A stretch of 64,000 nucleotides of DNA from Bacteroidia bacterium (GTDB lineage: Bacteria > Bacteroidota > Bacteroidia > B-17B0 > Aurantibacillaceae), in assembly GCA_022841465.1 (NCBI GenBank), contig JALHRL010000006.1:70065-134064 (forward strand). The letters run 5' to 3'. How positions within the stretch are numbered: the stretch's first letter is position 1; the number at the start of each line of letters is the position of its first letter. Shown here piece after piece: positions 16,125-25,127 of this stretch. The notes beneath the pieces were generated by a model. The model was given only the letters and a program-made list of their open reading frames with translations, made no database searches and was not told the DNA's origin. A program made the position numbers and the translations under genes.

Positions 16125-17265
16125 TTTTATTAAATAATTGAATGTATTTTTCTTTAAGTAAAGGTAAGTCAATTTTTTTACTAATGTATTTTATTGCGTT
16201 ATCAGAAAGAGTTTTATGCTCTAATTCATTTAATTTTGCGCAATTTATAATACTTTCAATAAATATTTTTTCGTTTTTTACATCTAAAGAAAAACCGGCT
16301 TTGTGTTTTTCCAAATCCTTCCATGGCGTTTGATTGCTTATAATAGCTGGACAACCACTCAGTAAACTTTCTACAATTGAATGGCCGTAATTTTCGTTTA
16401 AGGTTGGTAAAAATAAAAAATGATGTTTAAAAATATTCTCCTGAATTTCTTCAAAAGACAATTCTCCTTTATAGTGCACTTTTATGTTTTTTGGTAATAT
16501 TTCAATAATGGCAGCGCAATGTTTCCAATAATTTGCATCTTCAATGTTGCCGTAAATAGTATAATTAATTTGGTACTCTTTCGGAATTTTACTTAAAACA
16601 TTTAATGCAAAGTGCAGATTTTTAACCTTGGCAATGCGCGATAAAAAGAAAAGACTTAATTCATTTACATTTTTTACTTTATTATTATTTGCTGCAACTG
16701 TATTGTTTATGTTTTCAGCCACAATTACTTCACAACCGGGATAATACTTTTGTATATCACTTTTTTCCTCTTCATTGGTAGCATGAAACAAAATATCAGA
16801 GTAAAATTTACGGGCTTTTGATAAAGCAATGTACATTTTCTTTTTGTAAGGTTTTATACTTAAGGCGCCAGAGCCCAACATTCCTCTTGGTGCCAAAATT
16901 ACCGAGCTTTTAATTTCTTTTTTCTTTTTTAATCGTACAACAAATATAGAGAACCAGTAACTCCAAAAACTGTTTAAGTAAACAACATTTGCATTTACTT
17001 GAATTAATAATTCTTCTAAAGTTTTTTTATTCAAATTGCTTTTACTTACATAAAAGTAATTTACTCCTTCTTTAGTTATCCATTCATTAGCTTTTACAGA
17101 TGGGTAGGGTGTGTCTGAACCTAGATCGCAATTGGTGCTAATTAAATAAATATCAAATTCGGATTTTAAAATACTTATTAATGAATAAATAGAGCGAACC
17201 GGTCCGCCCGCCTTTGTTCCGGGTAAATACCATTCACTTAATATGCAAATTCGTTTTTTACTCAA
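16117..17265 (-). CDS. Glycosyltransferase family 4
   Basis: This 382-residue GT-B fold enzyme is predicted to add a sugar to a lipid-linked glycan at the inner membrane. The N-terminal nucleotide fold begins ICILSEWYLPGTKAGGPVRS, the acceptor-side glycine-rich pattern of GT4. The C-terminal donor domain has FLPTLNENYGHSIVESLLSGCP, which carries the E-x7-E motif. The start is TTG, overlapping the asparagine synthetase stop by 4 nt (TTGA). Donor and acceptor are unknown. Confidence 0.85.
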   Translation of the reverse strand: MSKKRICILSEWYLPGTKAGGPVRSIYSLISILKSEFDIYLISTNCDLGSDTPYPSVKANEWITKEGVNYFYVSKSNLNKKTLEELLIQVNANVVYLNSFWSYWFSIFVVRLKKKKEIKSSVILAPRGMLGSGALSIKPYKKKMYIALSKARKFYSDILFHATNEEEKSDIQKYYPGCEVIVAENINNTVAANNNKVKNVNELSLFFLSRIAKVKNLHFALNVLSKIPKEYQINYTIYGNIEDANYWKHCAAIIEILPKNIKVHYKGELSFEEIQENIFKHHFLFLPTLNENYGHSIVESLLSGCPAIISNQTPWKDLEKHKAGFSLDVKNEKIFIESIINCAKLNELEHKTLSDNAIKYISKKIDLPLLKEKYIQLFNKSE

Positions 17266-19154
17266 TTACAATTTATTTTATTGGTTTCTAACCAGTGGTT
17301 TAAAACAATTAAATGCCATACCCTCGACCAAGTAATTAATGAATCGTTATTTAAAAATCTTTTCCACAAATCTGTTGCTGCACCTGGAGTAAGTATTTTC
17401 TTGTTTTCTAAGCCACTTATATTTTTATTGCAAAAATCTTTTAATTCGTTTTTAAGCCAGTGTTGCCAAGGTAAAGTAAAACCCATTTTTGGTCGGTTAA
17501 TAATATCTTTAGGGATTAAATTACCAATACTATCGGTTAAAAGTTTTTTAGGAGAAACAGGCATTTTAAATTCATCATTAACGCCTAAAACAAATTCAAT
17601 TAATTTGTAATCTAAAAATGGTTCACGAACTTCTAAGGCAACAGCCATACTCATTTGGTCGGTATCACGCAACAATACATTTAACAAATAGGATTTTATT
17701 TCCATGCAAGTAATTGCACTTAATGTTTTGTTGGAATTAAATTTAATATCATTTATTAATTCTTTAATTTGATTTGAAGCCTTACCTGAATTAATAATTT
17801 TTTTTAATTCTTTTTTTGTAAACACGCTTCTGCTTAAAGGGTATATTTCTTTTAAATCAAATTTATCTTGACTTAAAACTTCTGCAATTTTATAATTTCC
17901 AATTGTTTTTTTCGTTTGTTTTAAAACAAAGCCCCCTGATTTTAAAATAAAACCTGGAGTTGCTTTTAGTAACCATTTATTTTGCAAACTGTGTAATCTT
18001 TTAAAATTAGCATAGCCTGCAAATAATTCATCGCCACCAATTCCGCTTAAGGCAACCGTTATTCCGGCGTTTTTAGTTGCTTTGGAAACTATGTAAGTAT
18101 TTGGGCCATCACCACTCGGATGATCCATAGCATTTAATGCAGGTTCTAACTCATTTAAAAAATGCTCAGGACTAAGTTTTATTTCGTGATGATTGGTGTT
18201 AAACTTTTCGGCAATTTTTTTTGCATAAACCGATTCTGAAAATTCACTTTCATCAAATGAAACATTAAAGGTGTTTATTTTTTCAGACGACACTTTTGCC
18301 ATTAAGCCAACAACAATACTAGAATCTATTCCACCTGATAAAAAGGCACCTAAAGGCACATCGGAAACCAGGCGCCGCTGTATGGATTGACTTAATAAAT
18401 CAGACACCTTGTTACAGGTTTCTTGATATGATAATGGATTGTTTTTATTTATAAATGTATTTGTATTCCAATATTCTGCTCCTACTAGTTTCCCGCTTTT
18501 TAATTCTAAAAAATTGCCGGGTAATAATAGCTTTATTCCTTTAATAATTGTGTTAGGAGCGTGTACTGTTTGGTATTGAACATATTCGGCGACAACATCT
18601 TTATTTAAACTAAATTCTTTTACTCCGGCATTTAATATTGCGCGCACTTCACTAGAAAAAATAAATAAACCTTCGCTGTAGTGATAATAGAAGGGTTTAA
18701 CACCAACTCTATCTCGTGCCATAAAACATTTGTCTGCTTCTATATCATAAATACAAAATGCAAACATTCCGTTTAAATAGTTTAAGCATTCTGTTCCCCA
18801 ACGAATGTATGCGGCCAACAGAACTTCTGTATCACTTCCTGTTTGAAAGAAATAAGGTTTTTGATTACTGCCTTGTGCTGCCCTTTGCAATTCTAGTTTT
18901 AGTTCCTTGTAATTATAAATTTCTCCATTAAAAACCACCACTAGTTTTTTATCGGCACTATAAAAAGGTTGATTTCCTGCTTCGCTTAAATCAATAATAG
19001 AAAGGCGGGCATGACCAAGTGTAACGTTTTTTTCTTGAATTAAATTTTGATTATCAGGTCCGCGATGAGCTAATTGCGCATTCATTTTTTTTACAGCATC
19101 AGCGCTTTGTTTACTTGATAAAGTGGTTGAAATAATGCCGTTAATTCCGCACAT
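17262..19154 (-). CDS. asnB: Asparagine synthase (glutamine-hydrolysing)
   Basis: The protein has 630 residues. Cys2 of the Ntn glutaminase domain is exposed after Met removal (MCGINGII). Glutamine-binding residues follow in HARLSIIDLS and FNGEIYN. The synthetase domain has the PP-loop SGGIDSS at residues 273-279. It makes an amide (Asn or a modified product) from an activated carboxylate using glutamine nitrogen. Family members in glycan clusters often amidate a uronic acid in the polymer rather than making free asparagine; the placement between an epimerase and a glycosyltransferase favours that role here, but this is inference. Confidence 0.87.
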   Translation of the reverse strand: MCGINGIISTTLSSKQSADAVKKMNAQLAHRGPDNQNLIQEKNVTLGHARLSIIDLSEAGNQPFYSADKKLVVVFNGEIYNYKELKLELQRAAQGSNQKPYFFQTGSDTEVLLAAYIRWGTECLNYLNGMFAFCIYDIEADKCFMARDRVGVKPFYYHYSEGLFIFSSEVRAILNAGVKEFSLNKDVVAEYVQYQTVHAPNTIIKGIKLLLPGNFLELKSGKLVGAEYWNTNTFINKNNPLSYQETCNKVSDLLSQSIQRRLVSDVPLGAFLSGGIDSSIVVGLMAKVSSEKINTFNVSFDESEFSESVYAKKIAEKFNTNHHEIKLSPEHFLNELEPALNAMDHPSGDGPNTYIVSKATKNAGITVALSGIGGDELFAGYANFKRLHSLQNKWLLKATPGFILKSGGFVLKQTKKTIGNYKIAEVLSQDKFDLKEIYPLSRSVFTKKELKKIINSGKASNQIKELINDIKFNSNKTLSAITCMEIKSYLLNVLLRDTDQMSMAVALEVREPFLDYKLIEFVLGVNDEFKMPVSPKKLLTDSIGNLIPKDIINRPKMGFTLPWQHWLKNELKDFCNKNISGLENKKILTPGAATDLWKRFLNNDSLITWSRVWHLIVLNHWLETNKINCN

Positions 19155-19156
19155 TT

Positions 19157-20113
19157 TTAAAGTTCAATTGAATTTAAAAAGTCTTTATTATTCATCATTA
19201 ATTTTATCCCCTCTTCAATACTAATTAGTTTTTTATTTAGTATTTGTTTCATTTTTGCATTATCAGGCTGTCTGCGCGACATATCGCCTTCTTTTAATGG
19301 AGGCAGGTGAACAATTTTTGAACTTGAACCGGTAAGATTTATTACCAATTCGGCAAGTTCTTTTATAGTAGTTAGTTCATCGTTACCTAAATTTATAACA
19401 TCATTTACAACTAAATTATCTTCAAACACTTTGTTAATTACGTTTATATTATCATCAACGTACGTAAAGGTTCTGGTTTGAGAGCCATCTCCATACAAGG
19501 TAATATCTTTGTTTTTTAAAGCAGAAGCTAAAAAGCGCGCTACCACAAAATCGGTGCTTTGTCCGGGTCCGTAAGTATTAAAAAACCTAAAAATAGTGTA
19601 GGGGAGTTGAAATTCTTGAAAGTAACTTCTAAAATAGCACTCGCCTAAGTTTTTTACAACAGCATAAGGCACACGTGAGTTAAGTGGTGTGCGGTATTCG
19701 TTTTGCGGTAATTCTACCGGTTCACCGTAAACTTCGGAGGAAGACGAATAATAAACGTGTTTTACAGAGGAGCTTTTAGAAAGATTTAAAATATTTTTAA
19801 TTCCATCAATATCCTCTAATACACTAATTGGGTTTTCTTGTGTGCGTTGCACGCCAACCACAGCGGCAAAATGAAAAACGTAATCAAAATTAAAGGAATA
19901 AAATACTTGTGAAATTTCGTTTAGGTTATTTACATCTGCTTTAACAAACTTGAAATTATCTGTACCTGCAGCGGGTAATTTACTTTGCGAGCCTGTGCTT
20001 AAATCATCAACCACCACCACAAAATTTGATTTGTTTTCAAGAAGCTTTTTTACTAAAGCCCCACCTATATTTCCGGCGCCTCCGGTGATTAATATTTTTG
20101 TAGTACTAAGCAT
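19157..20113 (-). CDS. NAD-dependent nucleotide-sugar epimerase/dehydratase (extended SDR)
   Basis: The 318-residue protein begins with a Rossmann fold carrying TGGAGNIGGALV (GxxGxxG). The catalytic triad is Ser in SSSSEVYG and YAVVK (Y-x3-K). FFNTYGPGQ and RTFTYVDD are typical of UDP-glucose 4-epimerase-like enzymes. It converts a nucleotide sugar for the glycan built by this operon; 4-epimerase or decarboxylase activity cannot be told apart here. It is 2 nt from the asnB start and overlaps the upstream glycosyltransferase by 8 nt. Confidence 0.85.
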   Translation of the reverse strand: MLSTTKILITGGAGNIGGALVKKLLENKSNFVVVVDDLSTGSQSKLPAAGTDNFKFVKADVNNLNEISQVFYSFNFDYVFHFAAVVGVQRTQENPISVLEDIDGIKNILNLSKSSSVKHVYYSSSSEVYGEPVELPQNEYRTPLNSRVPYAVVKNLGECYFRSYFQEFQLPYTIFRFFNTYGPGQSTDFVVARFLASALKNKDITLYGDGSQTRTFTYVDDNINVINKVFEDNLVVNDVINLGNDELTTIKELAELVINLTGSSSKIVHLPPLKEGDMSRRQPDNAKMKQILNKKLISIEEGIKLMMNNKDFLNSIEL

Positions 20114-21149
20114 TCACAAGTTTTAAAATACTTTGTCGCCAAATTTCAGGGGTAATTTGATTGGAAAGTTTTTTGCTGTTTTCTCCCATTTTAATTAATT
20201 CGGAACCGGTTAAAGATACAATTTTTTTTAACGTATTTTTTAGTTGTAAATAGTTGTTTGCATCCATTAAAAAACCGTTTTCTAGATTTTTTAGAAAGAT
20301 TTCGGTGGCGCCCACTTCTTTTGTAGAAACTAGAGGGAATCCTGCACAAGCAAATTCTTGAATTACAACACCCCAAGGTTCAAATTTACTGGGCAACACA
20401 AATACGCCGGTATTTTCTATTATCGATAAAAAATTTTCAGGCTGCACAAATCCTAAATGTTTAATTTTTGGATGATTAATTGAAGCTAAAGGACCCTTTC
20501 CTACACACCACAATTCCCACTCGTTGGGGTTTTCGTTTTGCATTTCAATAAAAGCTTTCCATAATTCAGAAATTCCTTTTTCTTCTACATATCTCCCAAC
20601 AAATAAAAATCGTTTTGGAATTTCTTGCTTTTTACTTTTTACTTTCTCATAATAATCATTATAAAGCTCGTTCTGGCAGCAATAAACATTCTTTGAAATA
20701 AATTTATCGGAAAAACCAAGCTTTTTGGCAAACAATACTTGTTTTTCACCGGGTACAAATGCTGCTTTTATATAGGGTTTAAGTTTTATTCGGAAATATA
20801 CAGCGCCCATTTTTTGTTTTAGCGAACCGTTGTATTGATTATCAAAACCAATAATTACATTTTTTAGTTTTAATTGCTGAATAAGTTTCAGATATGGCTT
20901 AAAAATCCAGCCAGACAGGTAAACAAAATCGGGTTTAAATGCAATAATTTTATTTTTTATTTCCTCCTCACTAAAATTTTCTCTTTCAAGTAAAGTAATA
21001 TTTTTGTGCACTTGCTTAAATTCAAATGGCGCAATTTGATTTATTTGTTTGGAAAAAACTAGAATTTCGCAATTTTCTGCTTCTGCAAAATAATTAAGGC
21101 AATTTACAAAATAAGTGGCGAGCTCTTCGTATAGTACTAAAAATTTCAT
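20106..21149 (-). CDS. Glycosyltransferase family 4
   Basis: The 347-residue enzyme is of GT-B fold. The C-terminal donor-binding half begins at RFLFVGRYVEEKGI and contains LPSKFEPWGVVIQEFACAG, the E-x7-E motif of GT4 retaining enzymes. The N-terminal half has an acceptor fold with a VYLSG segment. It is the second gene of the operon, 8 nt after murB, and overlaps the epimerase. Confidence 0.84.
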   Translation of the reverse strand: MKFLVLYEELATYFVNCLNYFAEAENCEILVFSKQINQIAPFEFKQVHKNITLLERENFSEEEIKNKIIAFKPDFVYLSGWIFKPYLKLIQQLKLKNVIIGFDNQYNGSLKQKMGAVYFRIKLKPYIKAAFVPGEKQVLFAKKLGFSDKFISKNVYCCQNELYNDYYEKVKSKKQEIPKRFLFVGRYVEEKGISELWKAFIEMQNENPNEWELWCVGKGPLASINHPKIKHLGFVQPENFLSIIENTGVFVLPSKFEPWGVVIQEFACAGFPLVSTKEVGATEIFLKNLENGFLMDANNYLQLKNTLKKIVSLTGSELIKMGENSKKLSNQITPEIWRQSILKLVNA

Positions 21150-21157
21150 GCTGCTTC

Positions 21158-22177
21158 TTAAACAATATTTACTTCACGCTCTAATTGAACTCCAAATTTC
21201 TCATTTACTTTTTGCAAAACATAGGTTGATAATTCAAAAACACTGTTGCCGCTTGCGTTATTCTTGTTAACTAAAACCAAAGCTTGTTTGGTGTGTACAG
21301 CTGCACCGTTGTGTTCGTGCCCTTTTAATCCGCTTTGTTCAATTAACCACCCTGCTGCTAATTTGTAATTTCCATTTTCTAAGGGGTAGGCCACTAAATT
21401 ATCAAATTGTTTTTTTAGTGCTGTGTATTTGTCGGCAGAAACCTCCGGATTTTTAAAAAAACTGCCTGCGTTGCCCATCTCTGCCGGGTTAGGTAATTTG
21501 CTTTGGCGAATTGCAATAACCGCATTAGAAACTTCTTTAATTCCGGCATTAGTAATACCCATATTTTTAAGCTCATCATTAATGGCTCCGTAATTTGTGT
21601 TTAGTTTAGGTGTTTTGTTTAATTTAAAAGTAACCGAGGTAATAAGATATTTGCCTTTGTATTTATTTTTAAACACACTTTCTCTGTAACCGAATTCGCA
21701 TTCTTCTGTATTAAACGCTTTCAATTCGCCCATTACCATATCTATTGCCTCTAATGAATAAAACACATCTTTTATTTCAACCCCGTAGGCGCCAATGTTT
21801 TGCATTGGGCTGGCACCAACGCAACCGGGTATTAGCGAAAGGTTTTCTAAACCACAATAATTCTTTTTTATGCAATACATTACAAACTCATGCCAAATTT
21901 CGCCGGCACCTGCTTTCACTAATACATCATCTTTTGTTTCTTGTATAATATTTATTCCTTTTATAGAATTTTTTATAACCAAGCCATCAAAATTTTTGGT
22001 AAATAAAATATTACTTCCGCCACCCAATATTAATTTTTGGGAATTTTTATAAACTTCCGTTTTTATTAATTCTTTAAAATCATCCTGCGAATTAATTTCT
22101 ACAAAAAAGGCACAATAAACTTCCAGTCCAAACGTATTATACTGTTTTAAGTTTTTATTATTTTCTATGCTTAGCAT
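21158..22177 (-). CDS. murB: UDP-N-acetylmuramate dehydrogenase
   Basis: It reduces UDP-GlcNAc-enolpyruvate to UDP-MurNAc with NADPH and FAD in the cytosolic stage of peptidoglycan synthesis. Visible motifs are YNTFGLEV, the FAD-binding LGGGSNILF (51-59), PGCVGASPMQNIGAYG (117-132), the Tyr/Arg-containing FGYRES (162-167), which marks a type I (E. coli-like) MurB, and GNAGSFFKNP with the proton-donor Ser at about 239. The length of 339 fits type I. It leads the glycan operon. Confidence 0.96.
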   Translation of the reverse strand: MLSIENNKNLKQYNTFGLEVYCAFFVEINSQDDFKELIKTEVYKNSQKLILGGGSNILFTKNFDGLVIKNSIKGINIIQETKDDVLVKAGAGEIWHEFVMYCIKKNYCGLENLSLIPGCVGASPMQNIGAYGVEIKDVFYSLEAIDMVMGELKAFNTEECEFGYRESVFKNKYKGKYLITSVTFKLNKTPKLNTNYGAINDELKNMGITNAGIKEVSNAVIAIRQSKLPNPAEMGNAGSFFKNPEVSADKYTALKKQFDNLVAYPLENGNYKLAAGWLIEQSGLKGHEHNGAAVHTKQALVLVNKNNASGNSVFELSTYVLQKVNEKFGVQLEREVNIV

Positions 22178-22182
22178 AACAC

Positions 22183-22190
22183 CAAAATTA
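22183..22190 (-). promoter_or_regulatory. -7 promoter element at murB, near-leaderless
   Basis: TAATTTTG on the minus strand fits TAnnTTTG. Only five bases separate its last G from the ATG, so the transcript would begin at or next to the start codon. It would drive the operon from murB to the SiaC-like gene. Confidence 0.5.
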
Positions 22191-22243
22191 TAAAATTAGC
22201 AAGGCTTTTATTTTCTATATTTACATCAATATCAACATTCGAT

Positions 22244-23377
22244 TTGTTTACAACCCAAAATAAACTCGTTATAGTAAGTGTAATTAACGACCTGGTAAGC
22301 GATATTAGGGTTCAAAAAACCTGTAATTTTCTTACTGATAAAGGTTTTCAAGTGCTTTTAATAGGCAGAAGGTTACCGCAATCGTTACCCATTAATGATT
22401 GGAAATTTAAAACCAAAAGAATGAATCTTTTCTTTAGAAAGGGGGTGGCATTTTACCTGTTTTTTAATGTTCGATTGTTTTTTAATTTATTGTTTACTAA
22501 GGCCGATTTACTGTTTTCGAATGATTTAGATACGCTGCTTCCAAATTATTTGGTTTCTAAAATAAAACGCATTCCATTAATTTATGATAGTCACGAATTG
22601 TTTTGTGAAGTTCCTGAATTGCAACAAACACCTTTTAAAAAGAAAATTTGGTTAATATTAGAAAGAAAAATTGTACCCAACCTTAATTACGCCTTAACCG
22701 TAAGTAGTAGTATTGCAGAAGTGTTTAAGAATAAATACGGAACAGCGTTTTTAGTACTTAGAAATATTCCTCCTGCCCCGGATGAAAACATAAAATTAAA
22801 ATCAAAAGCAGAATTGGGAATTAACGAAACTAAAAAGATGGTTTTATTGCAAGGAGCCGGTATCAATGTTCAGCGCGGCGCCGAGGAGTTGGTACAAGCA
22901 ATGAGATTTATAGATGATGCTGTTTTGTATATTATTGGTTCTGGAGACGTATGGAGCACATTAGAAAAAATGATTACTGATAAAGAAATTACCGGGAAAG
23001 TAATTTTAATTAATAAATTACCCAAGAACGAATTAATTCATTATACAAAAAATGCAGATTTAGGAATTACAATTGATAAACCAAGCAATTTAAATTACCT
23101 ATATAGTTTGCCTAATAAATTGTTTGATTACATACATTGTGAGGTTCCAATTTTAGCATCAAAATTAGTTGAAATTGAAAAAATTATAAAAGAGTATGAA
23201 ATTGGAGATTTTATTGAAAGCCATGATCCAAAAGGGATTGCGGTCAAAATAACCGAAATGCTAAACTCTGAAAAACGAAATAGTTGGAAGAAAAATTTAT
23301 TAACTGCAAAAAATGTTTTAACTTGGGAGAGAGAAAAAGAAACACTAGAAAAAATACTGAATACTGTTAAATATTGA
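22244..23377 (+). CDS. Glycosyltransferase family 4-like protein
   Basis: The 377-residue GT-B fold protein starts with the N-terminal strand KLVIVSVINDLVSDIRVQKT, found in Bacteroidota GT4 proteins. ADLLFSNDLDTLLPNYLV and LIYDSHELFCEVPEL follow, and a donor domain near KMVLLQGAGINVQRGAEELV. The typical E-x7-E is replaced by a less clear NYLYSLPNKLFDYIHCEVP segment, common in this subgroup. The only available start is TTG; TATATTTA 14-21 nt upstream resembles a -7 element with one mismatch. It lies 2 nt before lpxD and diverges from murB. Confidence 0.8.
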   Translation: MFTTQNKLVIVSVINDLVSDIRVQKTCNFLTDKGFQVLLIGRRLPQSLPINDWKFKTKRMNLFFRKGVAFYLFFNVRLFFNLLFTKADLLFSNDLDTLLPNYLVSKIKRIPLIYDSHELFCEVPELQQTPFKKKIWLILERKIVPNLNYALTVSSSIAEVFKNKYGTAFLVLRNIPPAPDENIKLKSKAELGINETKKMVLLQGAGINVQRGAEELVQAMRFIDDAVLYIIGSGDVWSTLEKMITDKEITGKVILINKLPKNELIHYTKNADLGITIDKPSNLNYLYSLPNKLFDYIHCEVPILASKLVEIEKIIKEYEIGDFIESHDPKGIAVKITEMLNSEKRNSWKKNLLTAKNVLTWEREKETLEKILNTVKY

Positions 23378-23379
23378 AT

Positions 23380-24414
23380 ATGGAATTTTCGGCAAGACAA
23401 ATAGCTACTCTGGTAAACGGACAAATAATTGGCAATGAAAACAGTGTAGTAAATAATTTATCAAAAATAGAAGAAGGTAAACCTAAAACGCTTTCGTTTT
23501 TAGCAAATAGCAAATATGTGCCTTATTTGTATGAGACAGATGCTACAATTGTTATTGTAGATAAAACATTAAAGCCAAGTAAACCGGTAAAAGACACCTG
23601 TACTTTAATTTTGGTTGATAATGCCCGTGAAAGCTTTGCTAAACTATTAGAAGTATACAACCAAATTAGAAATAACAAAGTAGGAGTTGAACAACCATCT
23701 TATATTTCTAATTCTGCTAAAGTTGGTAAAGGATGTTATATTGGCGCATTTACTTATTTAGGAGACAATGTTGTAATTGGTGATAATGTGAAAATTTATC
23801 AGAACGTTGTAATTGGCGATAATTCTGTAGTAGGCGATAGCAGCACCATTTTTGCCGGTGTAAAAGTTTATACCAGCTCTAAAATTGGAAAAGAATGTAC
23901 CATACATGCAGGAGCTGTAATTGGAAGCGATGGTTTTGGATTTACACCTAATAGTGAAAACAATTACAGAAAAGTACCTCAAATTGGTAATGTAATTATA
24001 GAAGACAATGTTGAAATTGGTGCTAACACTGCAATTGACAGAGCTACACTTGGTTCAACAATTATTAGAAGGGGAGCTAAGTTGGATAATTTAATTCAGA
24101 TAGCACACAATGTTGAGATTGGAGAAAATACGGTTATAGCAGGGCAAGTAGCTATTGCCGGATCTACTAAGGTTGGAAAGAATTGTATGATTGGCGGGCA
24201 AGCAGGCATTGCAGGTCATTTAAAAATAGCAGACGGTGTAAAAATTGCAGCACAAAGTGGGGTAGGGCAAAATATTGATACTGAAAATGAAATTGTGATG
24301 GGTTCACCTGCATTTCCTATAAGTGAATACCGTAGAAGTTATGTTATATTTAAAAGTTTACCCAAATTAAATTCCCAAATTGCCTCTTTAATTAAAAAGA
24401 ATCAGGAATTATGA
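23380..24414 (+). CDS. lpxD: UDP-3-O-(3-hydroxyacyl)glucosamine N-acyltransferase
   Basis: It adds the amide-linked hydroxyacyl chain in lipid A synthesis, using acyl-ACP. The 344-residue protein has the LpxD N-terminal uridine-binding domain (MEFSARQIATLVNGQIIGN, KTLSFLANSKYVPYL). A left-handed beta-helix of hexapeptide repeats follows from about residue 110, with DGFGFTP and the catalytic His in QIAHNVEIGENT. The ATG at 23380 is two bases after the upstream stop; an in-frame TTG two codons earlier is less likely. Confidence 0.95.
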   Translation: MEFSARQIATLVNGQIIGNENSVVNNLSKIEEGKPKTLSFLANSKYVPYLYETDATIVIVDKTLKPSKPVKDTCTLILVDNARESFAKLLEVYNQIRNNKVGVEQPSYISNSAKVGKGCYIGAFTYLGDNVVIGDNVKIYQNVVIGDNSVVGDSSTIFAGVKVYTSSKIGKECTIHAGAVIGSDGFGFTPNSENNYRKVPQIGNVIIEDNVEIGANTAIDRATLGSTIIRRGAKLDNLIQIAHNVEIGENTVIAGQVAIAGSTKVGKNCMIGGQAGIAGHLKIADGVKIAAQSGVGQNIDTENEIVMGSPAFPISEYRRSYVIFKSLPKLNSQIASLIKKNQEL

Positions 24415-25127
24415 AAGTAGATATACTTGCTGTAGGAATACATCCTGACGATGTAGAACTTTCTTGCAGCGGCACATTGTTAAAGCACATTAAAGAAGGT
24501 AAATCGGTAGCCATACTAGATTTAACCAAGGGAGAACTTGGTACAAGAGGAGATGCAAAAACACGCGTAATAGAGGCGGAAAATGCAGCAAAAATTTTAG
24601 GAGTAAAAAGCAGAACTTATTTAGATTTAAAAGATGGTTTTTTTGAAAACAACGAATACAGTTTGCGTTTAATTATAGAGCAAATTAGAAAATTTAAACC
24701 CGAAATTGTTTTATGCAATGCTTTAAATGATAGGCATCCTGATCACGGAAAAGCAGCAAAGCTAACAGCAGACGCTTGCTTTTATTCAGGCTTAAGTAAA
24801 ATTAAAACAGCTTTAGACGGAATAGAACAAGAATGTTGGCGACCAAAAGCTGTTTATCATTACATTCAAGATTATGCTTTACAACCCGATTTTGTAATTG
24901 ATGTTACAGAATTTATAGAGAAAAAAACTGAAGCTATAATGGCATTTCGTTCTCAATTTTATTCTCCTGAATCAAACGAACCGGAAACACCAATTTCCGG
25001 CATAGAATTTATGGAAAGTGTAAAAGCTAAAATGCGCGTTCATGGAAGACCAGCAGGATTTGAATTTGCAGAAGGATTTAATTGCAGTAGAATTTTTGGC
25101 GTAAACAATTTGTTTAATTTACATTAA
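24411..25127 (+). CDS. bshB1: Bacillithiol biosynthesis deacetylase BshB1
   Basis: It removes the acetyl group from GlcNAc-malate to give GlcN-malate, the second step of bacillithiol synthesis. It is a zinc-dependent LmbE/PIG-L fold enzyme. The metal-binding and catalytic motif is GIHPDDVELSCSG (HPDD at residues 10-13), followed by LTKGELGTRGD and RHPDHGKA. Length 238 is typical. It overlaps lpxD by 4 nt (ATGA), so they are coupled. The later enzyme of the pathway, bshC, is elsewhere in this window. Confidence 0.93.
   Translation: MKVDILAVGIHPDDVELSCSGTLLKHIKEGKSVAILDLTKGELGTRGDAKTRVIEAENAAKILGVKSRTYLDLKDGFFENNEYSLRLIIEQIRKFKPEIVLCNALNDRHPDHGKAAKLTADACFYSGLSKIKTALDGIEQECWRPKAVYHYIQDYALQPDFVIDVTEFIEKKTEAIMAFRSQFYSPESNEPETPISGIEFMESVKAKMRVHGRPAGFEFAEGFNCSRIFGVNNLFNLH

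Noticed and set aside
17281-17610. 109-residue plus-strand reading frame inside asnB
   Set aside because: It lies wholly within the conserved asnB coding region on the other strand and matches no family.
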